Below, one piece after another: positions 40,781 through 50,339 of a DNA stretch of 64,000 bases. Position 1 is the first letter of the stretch. Each line of letters starts with the position of its first letter. The DNA comes from Nocardioides scoriae (GTDB lineage Bacteria > Actinomycetota > Actinomycetes > Propionibacteriales > Nocardioidaceae): NCBI RefSeq assembly GCF_900104965.1, contig NZ_LT629757.1, positions 1,488,001 through 1,552,000 of the forward strand, read 5' to 3'. The notes under the pieces were generated by a model. That model had not been told where the DNA came from and did not search any database. It saw only the letters and a list, made by a program, of their open reading frames with translations. The position numbers and the translations under genes were made by a program.

Positions 40781-41385
40781 AGCGTGCCCTTGGTGGAGGG
40801 CACGCCCGTCTCGCGCGGGTCGAGGGCGACCGCGTCGCGCAGCGCCCGGGCCACGGCCTTGAACTGCGCCTCCACGACGTGGTGGGGGTCGCGGCCGCCG
40901 AGGACGCGCACGTGCAGCGCGATCTGGGCGTGGTGGGCCAGCGTCTCCAGGACGTGGCGCGTGAGCGATCCGGCGTACGGCACGCCGCTGCCGCCGATCT
41001 GGAAGTACTCCTGGCCGGCGGGCTCGCCGGTGTGGACGCAGTAGGGCCGGCCCGAGACGTCGACGGCGCACTGCACCAGCGCCTCGTCGAGCGGCACCAG
41101 CGAGTCGCCGAAGCGCCGGATCCCGGACTTCGGCCCGAGCGCCTCGAGGAGCGCGTCGCCCAGCACGATCGCGGTGTCCTCGACGGTGTGGTGTCCGTCG
41201 ATGTGGACGTCGCCCTCGGTCTGCACGGTCAGGTCGAACAGGCCGTGGCGCCCGAAAGCGGTGAGCATGTGGTCGAAGAAGCCGACGCCGGTCGAGACCT
41301 CGGTGCGGCCCGACCCGTCGAGGTCGAGCTCGACGAGCACCTTCGACTCCTTGGTCTGGCGCTCGATGCGGGCGGTGCGGCTCAT
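40777..41385 (-). CDS. hisB: Imidazoleglycerol-phosphate dehydratase
   Basis: HisB removes water from imidazole glycerol phosphate using two manganese ions. The 202-aa protein is the monofunctional dehydratase, without the phosphatase domain of enterobacterial HisB. Metal motifs are clear: [38 protein letters not shown] and [12 protein letters not shown]. The ATG overlaps the hisC stop by 4 bp (ATGA), and the stop overlaps the hisH start. Confidence 0.97.
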   Translation of the reverse strand: MSRTARIERQTKESKVLVELDLDGSGRTEVSTGVGFFDHMLTAFGRHGLFDLTVQTEGDVHIDGHHTVEDTAIVLGDALLEALGPKSGIRRFGDSLVPLDEALVQCAVDVSGRPYCVHTGEPAGQEYFQIGGSGVPYAGSLTRHVLETLAHHAQIALHVRVLGGRDPHHVVEAQFKAVARALRDAVALDPRETGVPSTKGTL

Positions 41386-42542
41386 CGGCCGGCTCCTTCG
41401 GTGGTGGGGTGGGCGAGCGCTCCGGTGAGGGCGCTCCGGAAGGCCTGCATCTCCGCGGCCGTGCCGATCGAGACCCGCAGCCAGCCCTCGGGGCCGGTGA
41501 CGCGGATCAGCACGCCGTCGTCCAGCAGCCGCTGCCAGACCGCCTGGCGGTCGGCGAAGCGGCCGAAGAGCACGAAGTTGGCGTCGCTGGGGGCGACCTC
41601 GAGACCCTGCTCCTCGAGCCAGGCGACGGTGCGGTCGCGCTCGGCGCGCAGCTCCTCGACCTTGCCGAGCAGCTCGTCGGCGTGGCGCAGCGCGGCCAGC
41701 GCCGTCGCCTGCGTGACGGCGGAGAGGTGGTAGGGCAGCCGCACCACGCGCAGCGCGTCGCACAGCTCCGGCGCCGCGGCCAGGTAGCCCAGCCGGGCAC
41801 CGGCCAGGGCGAAGGCCTTGCTCATGGTGCGGGTGACGACCAGGTTGCGGTGACCCTGCCCGTCCGCGGTGGCGAGCAGCTCGAGGGCCGAGGGCGTGCC
41901 GGCGCGGCGGAACTCGGCGTACGCCTCGTCGATGACCACGACGCCGTCGTCGCCGACCAGCTCGCACAGGGTGCCGATGACGTCGTGCGGCAGCGCGGTG
42001 CCGGTCGGGTTGTTGGGCGAGGGCAGCAGCACCACGCTGGGGCGGTGCTCGCGCACCAGCCGGCGGGCCTCGTCGAGGTCGAAGCTGAAGTCCTCGTGGC
42101 GGCGCCCGGCGACCCAGCCGGTCATCGCGTCGCGGGCGTACTCCGGGTACATGCTGTAGGTCGGCGCGAAGCTGATCGCGGTCCGGCCCGGGCCGCCGAA
42201 GGCCTGGAGCAGCTGGAGCATCACCTCGTTGGAGCCGTTGGCCGCCCACACCTGCGCCGGGTCCACCACGACCCCCGCCTCGCGACCCAGGTACGCCGCC
42301 AGGCCCTCGCGCAGCTCGGTGAACTCGCGGTCGGGGTAGCGGTTGAGCGTCGTGGCCGCCCGCGCCACCGAGGCGGCGACGTCCTCGACGACGGCCGCCG
42401 AGGGCGCGTAGGGGTTCTCGTTGACGTTGAGCTGGACCGGCACGTCGAGCTGGGGCGCGCCGTAGGGCTCCACCCCGCGGAGCTCCTCGCGCAGCGGGAC
42501 CCAGGAGCGCTCGGTGGAGGTCGGCTGCGTGCTCGTGCTCAC
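41382..42542 (-). CDS. hisC: Histidinol-phosphate aminotransferase
   Basis: PLP-dependent class I/II aminotransferase converting imidazole acetol phosphate to histidinol phosphate. The 386-aa product has [11 protein letters not shown] at the N-terminus, [17 protein letters not shown] and the PLP lysine in [17 protein letters not shown]. The GTG at 42540-42542 overlaps the hisD stop by 4 bp; readings extending upstream run through hisD. Next gene overlaps by 4 bp. Confidence 0.97.
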   Translation of the reverse strand: MSTSTQPTSTERSWVPLREELRGVEPYGAPQLDVPVQLNVNENPYAPSAAVVEDVAASVARAATTLNRYPDREFTELREGLAAYLGREAGVVVDPAQVWAANGSNEVMLQLLQAFGGPGRTAISFAPTYSMYPEYARDAMTGWVAGRRHEDFSFDLDEARRLVREHRPSVVLLPSPNNPTGTALPHDVIGTLCELVGDDGVVVIDEAYAEFRRAGTPSALELLATADGQGHRNLVVTRTMSKAFALAGARLGYLAAAPELCDALRVVRLPYHLSAVTQATALAALRHADELLGKVEELRAERDRTVAWLEEQGLEVAPSDANFVLFGRFADRQAVWQRLLDDGVLIRVTGPEGWLRVSIGTAAEMQAFRSALTGALAHPTTEGAGR

Positions 42543-43843
42543 CGGTCGAACCGGACGTCGACGGCCGCGGCGTGGCCGGGGAGGTCCTCGGCGTGCGCGA
42601 GCGTCGTGACGTGGCCGGCCACCTCGGCCAGGGCCTCGCGGGTGTACTCGACGAGGTGGACCGCGCGCACGAAGGAGCGCACGGAGAGCCCCGAGGAGTG
42701 GCAGGCGCAGCCGGCGGTGGGCAGCACGTGGTTGGACCCGGCGCAGTAGTCGCCCAGCGAGACCGGCGCCCACGGGCCGACGAACACGGCCCCGGCGTTG
42801 CGGACCCGGCGCGCCACCGAGGCGGCCTCGGCGGTCTGGATCTCGGTGTGCTCGGCGGCGTAGGCGTTGATGACCGCCAGGCCCTGCTCGACGTCGTCGA
42901 CCAGCACGATGCCGGACTGGACGCCGTCCAGGGCGGTGCGGACGCGGTCGACGTGGCGGGTGGCGGCCACCTGCTTGTCGAGCTCGGCCTCGACCTCGTC
43001 GGCGAGCCGCAGCGAGTCGGTGACCAGCACGGAGGCGGCCATCGGGTCGTGCTCGGCCTGGCTCACCAGGTCGGCGGCGACGTGGCCCGCCTCGGCGGTG
43101 TCGTCGGCGAGCACCGCGATCTCGGTCGGCCCGGCCTCGGAGTCGATGCCGACGACGCCCTTGAGGAGCCGCTTGGCCGAGACGGTGTAGATGTTGCCCG
43201 GCCCGGTCACGAGGTCGACGCGGCGGCAGGGACCAGCGCCGTAGGCGAACATCGCGATGGCCTGGGCCCCGCCCACGGCGTAGACCTCCTCCACGCCGAG
43301 CAGCTCGCAGGCGGCCAGGATCGTGGGGTGGGGCAGCCCGCCGAAGGCCTTCTGGGGCGTGCTGGTCAGCGCGATCGAGGACACCCCGGCCACCTGGGCG
43401 GGGACGACGTTCATCACCACGCTGGAGACGAGGGGCGCGAGCCCGCCGGGGACGTAGAGCCCGACCCGGTCGACGGGGACCAGCCGCTGCGTGATCCGCG
43501 CGCCGGCGGCGACCTCGGTGACGACGTCGGACTCGAGCTCGGCCTCGCAGGTGAGCCGCAGCCGGCGGATGGACTCCTCCAGACCGGCGCGCACCTGCGG
43601 GTCGAGGGCCGCGAGCGCGTCGCGCAGCGCCTCGCGCGGCACGGCGACCTCGGTCTGCTCGACGCCGTCGAACCGCGCGGTGTACTCCCGGATCGCCTCG
43701 ACGCCGCGGTCGCGGACGTCGTCGCAGATCGGGCGCACCACGTGGACCGCGGCCTCGACGTCGAAGTCGGCGCGCGGGACGAGGGTGCGGTAGTCGGGAT
43801 CGGCGCCGGCGGCGCCGTCCCGGAGGTCGATCCGGCGAATCAT
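42539..43843 (-). CDS. hisD: Histidinol dehydrogenase
   Basis: HisD catalyses the last two steps of histidine synthesis, oxidising histidinol with two NAD+. The 434-aa protein is of normal length, with [54 protein letters not shown] (catalytic His) and [15 protein letters not shown]. Two ATGs are in frame; the second (43841-43843) is chosen because a TAGAAT -10 box ends 7 bp before it. It heads the hisD-C-B-H-priA-F operon. hisI is 36 kb away; hisG and hisE are not in the window. Confidence 0.97.
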   Translation of the reverse strand: MIRRIDLRDGAAGADPDYRTLVPRADFDVEAAVHVVRPICDDVRDRGVEAIREYTARFDGVEQTEVAVPREALRDALAALDPQVRAGLEESIRRLRLTCEAELESDVVTEVAAGARITQRLVPVDRVGLYVPGGLAPLVSSVVMNVVPAQVAGVSSIALTSTPQKAFGGLPHPTILAACELLGVEEVYAVGGAQAIAMFAYGAGPCRRVDLVTGPGNIYTVSAKRLLKGVVGIDSEAGPTEIAVLADDTAEAGHVAADLVSQAEHDPMAASVLVTDSLRLADEVEAELDKQVAATRHVDRVRTALDGVQSGIVLVDDVEQGLAVINAYAAEHTEIQTAEAASVARRVRNAGAVFVGPWAPVSLGDYCAGSNHVLPTAGCACHSSGLSVRSFVRAVHLVEYTREALAEVAGHVTTLAHAEDLPGHAAAVDVRFDR

Positions 43844-43850
43844 GGGACCC

Positions 43851-43856
43851 ATTCTA
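43851..43856 (-). promoter_or_regulatory. his operon -10 box, leaderless hisD
   Basis: TAGAAT on the minus strand is close to the ideal TATAAT and ends 7 bp before ATG 43843, predicting a leaderless transcript. No convincing -35 is seen upstream, where the DNA overlaps the end of the next gene's region. Confidence 0.6.
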
Positions 43857-43878
43857 GAGCCGGGTCCGGGCGCGCCGG

Positions 43879-46056
43879 TCAGCGCGCTCCGGCGGCGGGC
43901 AGGGGCACCCGGAGGAAGGCGGGGCGGTAGCGGAACGGGTCGGCCTCGACCGCTGCCACGTCGGTGTCGTTGCGGCTGTAGGACACCACCACCGAGCCGG
44001 GCTCCGGCAGCAGGTCGGGGTGGGCCAGCGGCATGTAGCGCAGCTCCCCCGCGGCCACGTCGGAGGGGATCCGCGCCACGGTGGTGCCCCCGTCGAAGGG
44101 ACCGGTCGGCGAGGGCGCCGACCAGACCACGAGGTCGGTGCCGAGGAACTCGTCGCGCTTGCTCACGGCGTACCACCGGTCGCCCCGGGGGAACACGCTC
44201 AGCGTCTGGGAGACCCCGCCGCGCGCCGGGACCAGCTCGCCGGCCCGGTCCGGGTCGGCCTGCCACCGCTCGCCGTCCCAGTAGCGCCAGGACCGCTGCC
44301 GCAGCAGCTGCTCGGGCCGGGTGCGCGCGACCCGCAGCGAGAAGCCGAACACGCCCGGGGTGTCGGGCCGGGCGGTGCCGTAGAGGTAGACCCAGCCGCC
44401 GCGCACCACGGCCGCGGCGCCCCACTCGGGTCGGGCCGGGTCGGCGCTGTCGGGGCCGAGGTCGCGCTGCTCGACCAGCTGGGGGGTGCCGCCCCGCGGC
44501 ACCACGAAGACGGCCATCGAGGGACCGAGGTTGTCGAAGGCCCCGGCACCGTCGGGGGCCTCGGTCGAGCGCACCCGCTGGGTGGCGACCCCGACCAGGT
44601 CGTAGCCGGGCCGCTGCACCCGGGCGACCGACATCGGCCAGTAGCCCACGCCGTCGGCCCGGTCGGGGACCAGCGCGCCCCCGTCGGCGGGCAGCACGCT
44701 GCGCACGCAGCCCGGCCCGAAGACCAGCATCGAGTTGCGCACGAACCGCTGGCCGCGGAACGACGCGGAGCGCAGCGTGTCGCCGAAGACCCACAGCCGC
44801 CGCCCGTCCTGGAGGCGTACGTCGGCCCCGACGTCGGCGCCCTGGAACGACGGTCCCCCGCGCACCCGCCCCGCGAACCGGTTGAGACCGGCCAGGTCCG
44901 AGACGTCGGGCACCTCGAGGCACTCGGTCTGGGCCGCCCGGGCCACCGGGGCGGCGCTCAGCCCGTCGGTCTGTCGCGGGGCCAGCAGGGTCGCCCCCAG
45001 CGCCGCCACGGCCAGGGGCACACCCAGCGCACCGAGCAGTGGCAGCCGCCGCGGCTGGTCGGCGGGGGTCGCGGGCCGACCGGCGGAGCGGGCCGCGTCC
45101 CACGCCAGCAGCCCCACCCCGAGCACCGCGACCAGCAGCAGGAGCAGCACGCTCCCCGCGGGGAGCCCGCCGGTCCACGCGGTCGCCCGGGCCAGCGCCA
45201 GGCCCGCGCCGTGGACCGTGGACCCCGCGAGCACCGGCCAGGGCTCGGGCAGCACCCGCGGGTCGCGTCCGGTGACGAGCGGACCGGTCAGCGCCAGCAC
45301 CAGCAGGCCCGCCACGGCGGTCCCCCAGGGGCCGCCGACGGCCTCGAGCCCGGCCGTGGCCAGCGCGGTCGCCGCCACCACGCCCGCCCCGAGCAGCCAC
45401 CACGCGGGCACCGCCCCCGGCGCCAGGCCGCCCTGCCAGGACGCCACCAGCGCGACCACCAGACCGGCGGCCACCCCCGCGAGCCCGGCGACCAGCAGCA
45501 CCCGGGCCACCCGCACCCGGACCGAGGGCGCGGCCCGTCCGCGACGGCGGCGCAGCAGCGGCACGACCAGCCCCGCGGCGACCCCGACGAGGACGCCGAC
45601 CAGGACCCAGGCCCCGACCGACGCCGCGAGCGCTCCGCGGCCCAGCGACGGGTCGCGCACGGGCGCGACCTCCACCGTCCGCGACGTGCGGCCCAGCGGG
45701 GTGCCGACCCGGTCCGAGAGGCCCTCCAGCAACCGGGTCAGCTCCGGGTCTCCGACGGCAGGGACCAGCAGCACGTCCTGCGCGACCCGCAGGTCGACGA
45801 CCACGACGGCCGCCGCGGTGCCCTGCCGCAACGGCTCGCGCGGGTCGGCGTCCTCGGGGATCGCCCGTGCCCGGACCGGCGAGCCGGCCAGCGCGTCCAG
45901 GCGCGCGACCACGGCGTCGGCCACCACGGCGGGCGCCTGCACGGCGACCGGGACCTCGTGGGGGCGGGGCGTGGCGCGGGCGGCGTGCACCAGCAGCAGC
46001 ACCACCGGCACCAGCAGCAGGGCGACGACCAGCGGGCCGGCGTACCTCCTCGGCAC
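43879..46056 (-). CDS. Membrane protein with ABC-2-like N-terminus fused to DUF4185 domain
   Basis: A 725-aa protein with two very different halves. Residues about 1-370 carry an N-terminal helix, an extracytoplasmic loop (about 30-140) and a bundle of about six helices, resembling ABC-2/YhgE-type membrane proteins. Residues about 375-725 form a DUF4185-like domain, a beta-propeller related to glycoside hydrolases. It is marked by [47 protein letters not shown] and [10 protein letters not shown]. The propeller should face outward. The GTG at 46054-46056 is 2 bp after the aldo/keto reductase stop. Role unknown; cell-envelope sugar binding or cleavage is plausible. Confidence 0.75.
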   Translation of the reverse strand: MPRRYAGPLVVALLLVPVVLLLVHAARATPRPHEVPVAVQAPAVVADAVVARLDALAGSPVRARAIPEDADPREPLRQGTAAAVVVVDLRVAQDVLLVPAVGDPELTRLLEGLSDRVGTPLGRTSRTVEVAPVRDPSLGRGALAASVGAWVLVGVLVGVAAGLVVPLLRRRRGRAAPSVRVRVARVLLVAGLAGVAAGLVVALVASWQGGLAPGAVPAWWLLGAGVVAATALATAGLEAVGGPWGTAVAGLLVLALTGPLVTGRDPRVLPEPWPVLAGSTVHGAGLALARATAWTGGLPAGSVLLLLLVAVLGVGLLAWDAARSAGRPATPADQPRRLPLLGALGVPLAVAALGATLLAPRQTDGLSAAPVARAAQTECLEVPDVSDLAGLNRFAGRVRGGPSFQGADVGADVRLQDGRRLWVFGDTLRSASFRGQRFVRNSMLVFGPGCVRSVLPADGGALVPDRADGVGYWPMSVARVQRPGYDLVGVATQRVRSTEAPDGAGAFDNLGPSMAVFVVPRGGTPQLVEQRDLGPDSADPARPEWGAAAVVRGGWVYLYGTARPDTPGVFGFSLRVARTRPEQLLRQRSWRYWDGERWQADPDRAGELVPARGGVSQTLSVFPRGDRWYAVSKRDEFLGTDLVVWSAPSPTGPFDGGTTVARIPSDVAAGELRYMPLAHPDLLPEPGSVVVSYSRNDTDVAAVEADPFRYRPAFLRVPLPAAGAR

Positions 46057-46058
46057 CC

Positions 46059-46964
46059 TCAGGCGTCGGCGCCCACGAAGGGCGACGAGTAGTCCGTGTC
46101 GGGCAGGGCGTCGAGGACCCGCTCGGCCTCGCCGGCCGCCAGGTCGTGGCGCTCCTGCTCGGCCCGGATCGCCTGGCGCAGCAACCGGGTCTCCCCCGCG
46201 GTGGCGATGCCCGTGACCTCGGGGTGCCCGTCGAGCACCCAGGCGACGGCCGCGGTGACGTGGGGCTGGTCGTCGAAGGGCTCGTACCAGGTCGCCCAGC
46301 GGTGCTCCGGCGTCGGCCAGGGGCGACGGGCGACGGTCTTGATCGTCATCAGCCCGACGTCGGCCGCCCTCACGGCCTCGACCAGGGCGGCGTAGTCCTC
46401 GGCGTAGCCGGGCACGCGGACCAGGGTGCGGTTGAGCGGCGTGAGGACCGTGTCGAAGGGGAAGCGCCGCAGCGCCTCGAGGTGGGTGGCGGGCGCGTCG
46501 TGGGTGTGGCCGGTGATCCCGATGGCCCCGACCAGCCCCTCGTCGCGCGCCCGGACGGCCGCGGCCAGCGAGCCCTGCTCGGCGGTGCACCGGTCGAGGT
46601 CGGCGAGCTTGCCCACCTCGTGCAGCTGGAGCAGGTCGACGTGGTCGGTCTGCAGCCGCTCGAGCGACTCGTTGATCTGCCGCCAGGCCTCCTCCTCGGT
46701 GCGCAGGCCGGTCTTGGTGGCCAGGAACACCCGGTCGCGCAGGTCGGTCATCATCGCGCCCAGCCGCAGCTCCGCCTCGCCGTACGCCGCGGCGACGTCG
46801 ACGTGGTTGATCCCCGCGGCGAGCGCCTCGGCGACGGACGCGTCGGCGGTGTCCTGGTCGACCTCGCCCAGGGAGGCGGCGCCGTAGATCAGCACCGAGG
46901 AGCGGTGCTCGAGACGGCCGAGACGACGGGTCTCCATGGGTTCCTCCAACAGGTGGGGTGGCAC
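46059..46964 (-). CDS. Aldo/keto reductase
   Basis: A 301-aa NADPH-dependent oxidoreductase of the aldo/keto reductase superfamily. The catalytic tetrad is recognisable: Asp in [10 protein letters not shown], Tyr in the same motif, Lys in FLATKTG and His in DLLQLHEVG. The C-terminal cofactor region is [13 protein letters not shown]. The ATG at 46962-46964 has a GGAGGAA site upstream. It is 2 bp before the DUF4185 fusion gene and probably co-transcribed with it. Substrate unknown. Confidence 0.9.
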   Translation of the reverse strand: MPPHLLEEPMETRRLGRLEHRSSVLIYGAASLGEVDQDTADASVAEALAAGINHVDVAAAYGEAELRLGAMMTDLRDRVFLATKTGLRTEEEAWRQINESLERLQTDHVDLLQLHEVGKLADLDRCTAEQGSLAAAVRARDEGLVGAIGITGHTHDAPATHLEALRRFPFDTVLTPLNRTLVRVPGYAEDYAALVEAVRAADVGLMTIKTVARRPWPTPEHRWATWYEPFDDQPHVTAAVAWVLDGHPEVTGIATAGETRLLRQAIRAEQERHDLAAGEAERVLDALPDTDYSSPFVGADA

Positions 46965-47024
46965 CGGGAGGGCCCCGGGACGAGGTCACCACGCTAGTGC
47001 CCCGCGCCCGTCGCGCCAGGTGGG

Positions 47025-47030
47025 TAGGTT
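47025..47030 (+). promoter_or_regulatory. Predicted -10 box, leaderless LON-domain gene
   Basis: TAGGTT fits TANNNT and ends 6 bp before the GTG at 47037, the leaderless spacing. Confidence 0.5.
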
Positions 47031-47036
47031 GGGCAC

Positions 47037-47702
47037 GTGACGTCGGTGCCGCTGTTCCCGCTGAACGCGGTCCTGTTCCCGGGCGTGGCCACGCCGCTGC
47101 ACATCTTCGAGGAGCGCTACCGCGCGCTGGTGCGCGAGCTGCTCGCCGTCGAGACCGGCTTCGACCGGGTCTTCGGGATCGTGGCGATCCGGGAGGGCTA
47201 CGAGGTGGGCCACCACGGCTCGCAGTCGGTGCACCGGGTCGGGACGCTGGTGCAGCTCACCGAGGCCGAGGCGTACGACGACGGCCGCTTCGACATCGAG
47301 GTGATCGGCCGGCAGCGGCTGCGCGTGCTCGAGCACGACTCCAGCGGTCCGTTCCTGCGCGGCGAGGTCGAGCTGCTGACCGACGACGACGAGGCCGACG
47401 CCGTGCTGGAGGCCGAGCGCACCCTGGCGGCCTTCGAGAAGTACCGCCTGCAGCTCTCCGAGCTCCGCGGCGGGCCGGTCCTGGCGGGCGCGATGCCGCA
47501 CGACCCGGCGTACCTGTCCTACGCGCTGGCCAGCACCTGCCTGCTCACCCTCCCCCAGCGCCAGGCGCTGCTCGAGGCCGAGACCGCGACGGTGCGCCTG
47601 ACGATGCTGCGCCGCACCCTGCACGAGGAGATGCGCGCCATGCGGGCGCTGCCCTCGCTGCCGGCGACCGAGGTCGCCCGCACCCGCTGGTCGCCCAACT
47701 AG
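47037..47702 (+). CDS. LON substrate-binding domain protein
   Basis: A 221-aa protein consisting of the N-terminal LON domain alone, without ATPase or protease parts. The signature is PLFPLNAVLFPGVATPLHIFEERYRALV, read here as adjacent segments near residues 4-31, followed by GTLVQLTEAE and RQRLRVLEHD. Such stand-alone proteins are widespread; a role in protein quality control is assumed but unproven. GTG start in a leaderless setting. The YbaK gene follows after 8 bp. Confidence 0.9.
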   Translation: MTSVPLFPLNAVLFPGVATPLHIFEERYRALVRELLAVETGFDRVFGIVAIREGYEVGHHGSQSVHRVGTLVQLTEAEAYDDGRFDIEVIGRQRLRVLEHDSSGPFLRGEVELLTDDDEADAVLEAERTLAAFEKYRLQLSELRGGPVLAGAMPHDPAYLSYALASTCLLTLPQRQALLEAETATVRLTMLRRTLHEEMRAMRALPSLPATEVARTRWSPN

Positions 47703-47710
47703 GACCAGCG

Positions 47711-48202
47711 GTGGCGCGCAGACGAGCCCCCGGCGGCACCCCGGCCACCCTCGCCCTGGAGCGGGCCGGGGTGGAGTTCAGCGCGCACGCCTACGACCAC
47801 GACCCGGCTGCCGCGTCGTACGGTCTCGAGGCGGCGACGGCGCTCGGCCTGGACCCCGTGACCGTGCTCAAGACGCTGCTGTGCGAGGCCGACGGCCGGC
47901 TCGTGGTGGCGGTGGTCCCCGTGGCCGGGCAGCTCGACCTCAAGGCGCTGGCCGCCGCGGTCGGCGCCAAGCGCGCCGTGATGGCCGACCCCGCCGCGGC
48001 CGAGCGGGCCACGGGCTACGTCGTCGGGGGCATCTCGCCGCTGGGCCAGCGCCGGCGGCTGCCCACCGTGGTGGACGCCTCCGCCCTCGACCACGACCAC
48101 GTCTACGTCAGCGGTGGCCGCCGCGGGCTGGACCTCGGTCTCGCCCCGGCCGACCTGGTGGCGCAGTGCGGGGCCGTGGTGGCGGCGGTGGGCCGGGCCT
48201 GA
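47711..48202 (+). CDS. ybaK: YbaK/EbsC-type Cys-tRNA(Pro) deacylase
   Basis: A 163-aa trans-editing deacylase that clears cysteine mistakenly attached to tRNA-Pro. Motifs: VTVLKTLLCEADG with the conserved Lys, AVVPVAGQLDLKALA, and GYVVGGISPLGQRRRLP (the GGxSPxG loop). The GTG at 47711 has AGGA six bases upstream, where the preceding stop codon forms part of the ribosome binding site; the frame opens earlier only inside the LON-domain gene. Substrate choice among misacylated tRNAs is by family. Confidence 0.92.
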   Translation: MARRRAPGGTPATLALERAGVEFSAHAYDHDPAAASYGLEAATALGLDPVTVLKTLLCEADGRLVVAVVPVAGQLDLKALAAAVGAKRAVMADPAAAERATGYVVGGISPLGQRRRLPTVVDASALDHDHVYVSGGRRGLDLGLAPADLVAQCGAVVAAVGRA

Positions 48203-48209
48203 GGCCCCA

Positions 48210-48222
48210 CCCGCCGCGCGGG
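48210..48222. terminator. Short hairpin between convergent genes
   Basis: CCCGC-CGC-GCGGG in the 21-bp gap between the convergent ybaK and DUF3352 genes. No T tract. A possible two-way terminator, weakly supported. Confidence 0.25.
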
Positions 48223-48223
48223 G

Positions 48224-49792
48224 TCAGCGGGTGGCGACCTTGAGCTCGAGGTGGCCGGTGTCGCCGTCGACCCAGGTGCTCAGGCCCACGGCCCGGAGCA
48301 CGTCGAGGTCCTCCACGACCGGACGGGCCGACTCGTCGCGCTTCGCGACGTCCTGGAGCAGCGCGCGCCACTCGTCGTCGAGGCGCAGGAAGAACACGCC
48401 CTGGGCGTCGTCGGCCTCGCTGACCACCGAGGAGAAGACCTCGTCGTCGCCGAGCTCGCCGGTGTCGACGAGCTGGTCGGCGTACTCCTGCTGGGTGGAG
48501 AGCGCGACCTCGTCGTCGCCCTGCTCGACGTACGCCGGGAGGTCGGACAGCGAGAAGCCGGCCCCCTTCTCGACCTTGGCGATCACCTCGGAGATCGCGT
48601 CGGCGTCGCCGTGCACGAGCAGCCCGACCGGCACGGAGGCGGGCGTGACGTCGTCGGTGGAGGCCGGGGCGTCCCCGCCGACCGAGAGGCTGACCGAGTC
48701 GCCCAGCACCGTCAGCACGTCGTCGGGATAGCTCAGGCCGATCCCGGCGAGCGCCTGGGCGACGAACCCGAACGGACCCTCGGGCGAGGCGCCGCCGTCG
48801 CCGGCGCTGTCCTGGAGCGCGGTGCGCAGCTGCTCCGGCACGGCGAAGGCCAGGACCGCGGCCGTGTCGGCCGGCAGCGCCGCGACGTGCTCGCCGACCT
48901 GGTCGGACCCGCCCTCGGGGCCGCCGCCGGCAAACGACAGCTCGACGCCGCCGTCGGCGAAGCGCAGCGCGGCCGCCGCACCCTCGAAGTCCTCCAGCGC
49001 CTGGGTCAGCTCCTCGCCGCCCGCGGCGGTCGGGTCCTGGCCCAGGATCTCGCGGCCGTAGGTGGCCACCGTGTCCTCGAGGTACGCCGCCGCCTCGGGG
49101 GCGGCGTACATCTCGACGATGCCCTCGCCACCGACCTCGTCGCGCCACTCCTGGAAGGTCTGGTCCTCGGTCAGCGGGGACTTCTCGCCCGCGTCCACGA
49201 TCGTCCGCGCGTGCGCCTCGGTGTCGGAGAGCACCAGGTAGTCGTCGGTCAGCACGTAGGCGGCCTGGTCCTCCGCGTCGCCGCAGGCCAGCAGCTTCTC
49301 GACGCCGGTCCTGGCCTTGCCGGGGTCGCTGACCTGGACCACGGCGACCGGCACCGGGGTCTTGTCGAGCGTGACGCCGCCGAGGCCCGCGCGCTGGCCG
49401 ATCCACGGCTCCACGTCCTGGGCGTAGTCGAGGTCCTGGCAGGTGCCCTCCTGCTGCACCTGCTCGAAGATCGCCTGGACGGGGTCGGTGTCCTCGTCGA
49501 GGCCGGCGTCCTCGCGGATCGAGGGGAACTTGCGCAGCGTCCTGAGCGCCTCGAGCTTCTGGCCCCCCGCGGGGTCCAGGTCGATGCTGACCAGGGCGAA
49601 GGTCTCCTGGGGCAGCACGTCGGCGGGACGGGGGCCGCTGCCCGAGAAGGCCTGCCAGGCGGCGTACCCGCCCCCGGCGACGGCGAGGACCGCGACACCG
49701 GCGACCGCGGCGGCCACCAGGCCCTTGCGGCCGCGGCGGTGCGCGGGCTCCGGTGCGGGTGGGACCGGCAGGGCGGTGGCGTGGTCGGACAT
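48224..49792 (-). CDS. DUF3352 domain protein with single membrane anchor
   Basis: A 522-aa protein with a short Pro/His/Arg cytoplasmic tail, one transmembrane helix (about 24-47) and a large acidic extracytoplasmic domain. The segment after the helix, PRPADVLPQETFALVSIDLD, is the start of the DUF3352 pattern, and cysteines occur at TCQDLDY and LACGDAED. The domain is rich in Asp/Glu and probably exported. Function unknown. ATG 49792 has GGGGGAAG as ribosome binding site. Monocistronic, convergent with ybaK. Confidence 0.85.
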   Translation of the reverse strand: MSDHATALPVPPAPEPAHRRGRKGLVAAAVAGVAVLAVAGGGYAAWQAFSGSGPRPADVLPQETFALVSIDLDPAGGQKLEALRTLRKFPSIREDAGLDEDTDPVQAIFEQVQQEGTCQDLDYAQDVEPWIGQRAGLGGVTLDKTPVPVAVVQVSDPGKARTGVEKLLACGDAEDQAAYVLTDDYLVLSDTEAHARTIVDAGEKSPLTEDQTFQEWRDEVGGEGIVEMYAAPEAAAYLEDTVATYGREILGQDPTAAGGEELTQALEDFEGAAAALRFADGGVELSFAGGGPEGGSDQVGEHVAALPADTAAVLAFAVPEQLRTALQDSAGDGGASPEGPFGFVAQALAGIGLSYPDDVLTVLGDSVSLSVGGDAPASTDDVTPASVPVGLLVHGDADAISEVIAKVEKGAGFSLSDLPAYVEQGDDEVALSTQQEYADQLVDTGELGDDEVFSSVVSEADDAQGVFFLRLDDEWRALLQDVAKRDESARPVVEDLDVLRAVGLSTWVDGDTGHLELKVATR

Positions 49793-49838
49793 GGCTTCCC
49801 CCGAGGCTCTCGACGACTGGGAGAAGGGTAGTGCGGGC

Positions 49839-50339
49839 TCAGTCCCGGCGCAGCACGAACAGGTGGACCAGGGCGCCGAGCGCGGCGGCGAGCGGCCAGA
49901 CCCAGAACGCCCCGGTCGCGTGAAGCACCAGCTGGATCGGTGCCTGGGCCCCCTCGGCGCGACCGCTGAGGACCTGCTCGGGATCGGCCGGGCCCAGCAC
50001 CCGCCCGAGCCGGGAGGTGACGAGCGCCGCCACCACGGCGCCGGCGGTCACCAGCACCACCATCAGCAGCGGGTCGCGGCGGCGCCAGGCCATCAGCACC
50101 AGGGCGCTGAGCAGACCGCCGACCAGCGCGACCAGGACGTACCAGCCGTCCACGGCCACCTCGCCGGTCAGCGCGACCGCGGTCAGCGCGGCTCCCTGGG
50201 CGGTCCTGGTCGCCTCGGGCAGCGGGGTCAGCTGCCACCACGCGACGGCCCCGAGCACGCCGACCAGCGCGAACCACACGAGCGTGACGAGCACGTCGGC
50301 CACCGCGCCGGCCGAGCGGCGCGTCCCCTCGTCGGTCAT
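49839..50339 (-). CDS. Small membrane protein coupled to dnaE
   Basis: A 166-aa protein with four predicted transmembrane helices (about 13-35, 60-82, 90-110, 140-160). The ATG at 50337-50339 overlaps the dnaE stop by 4 bp (ATGA), so it is translated with dnaE. I do not recognise a family beyond its resemblance to uncharacterised actinobacterial membrane proteins (Trp and Leu/Val rich, WWQLTPLPEAT). The coupling says nothing certain about replication. Confidence 0.75.
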   Translation of the reverse strand: MTDEGTRRSAGAVADVLVTLVWFALVGVLGAVAWWQLTPLPEATRTAQGAALTAVALTGEVAVDGWYVLVALVGGLLSALVLMAWRRRDPLLMVVLVTAGAVVAALVTSRLGRVLGPADPEQVLSGRAEGAQAPIQLVLHATGAFWVWPLAAALGALVHLFVLRRD

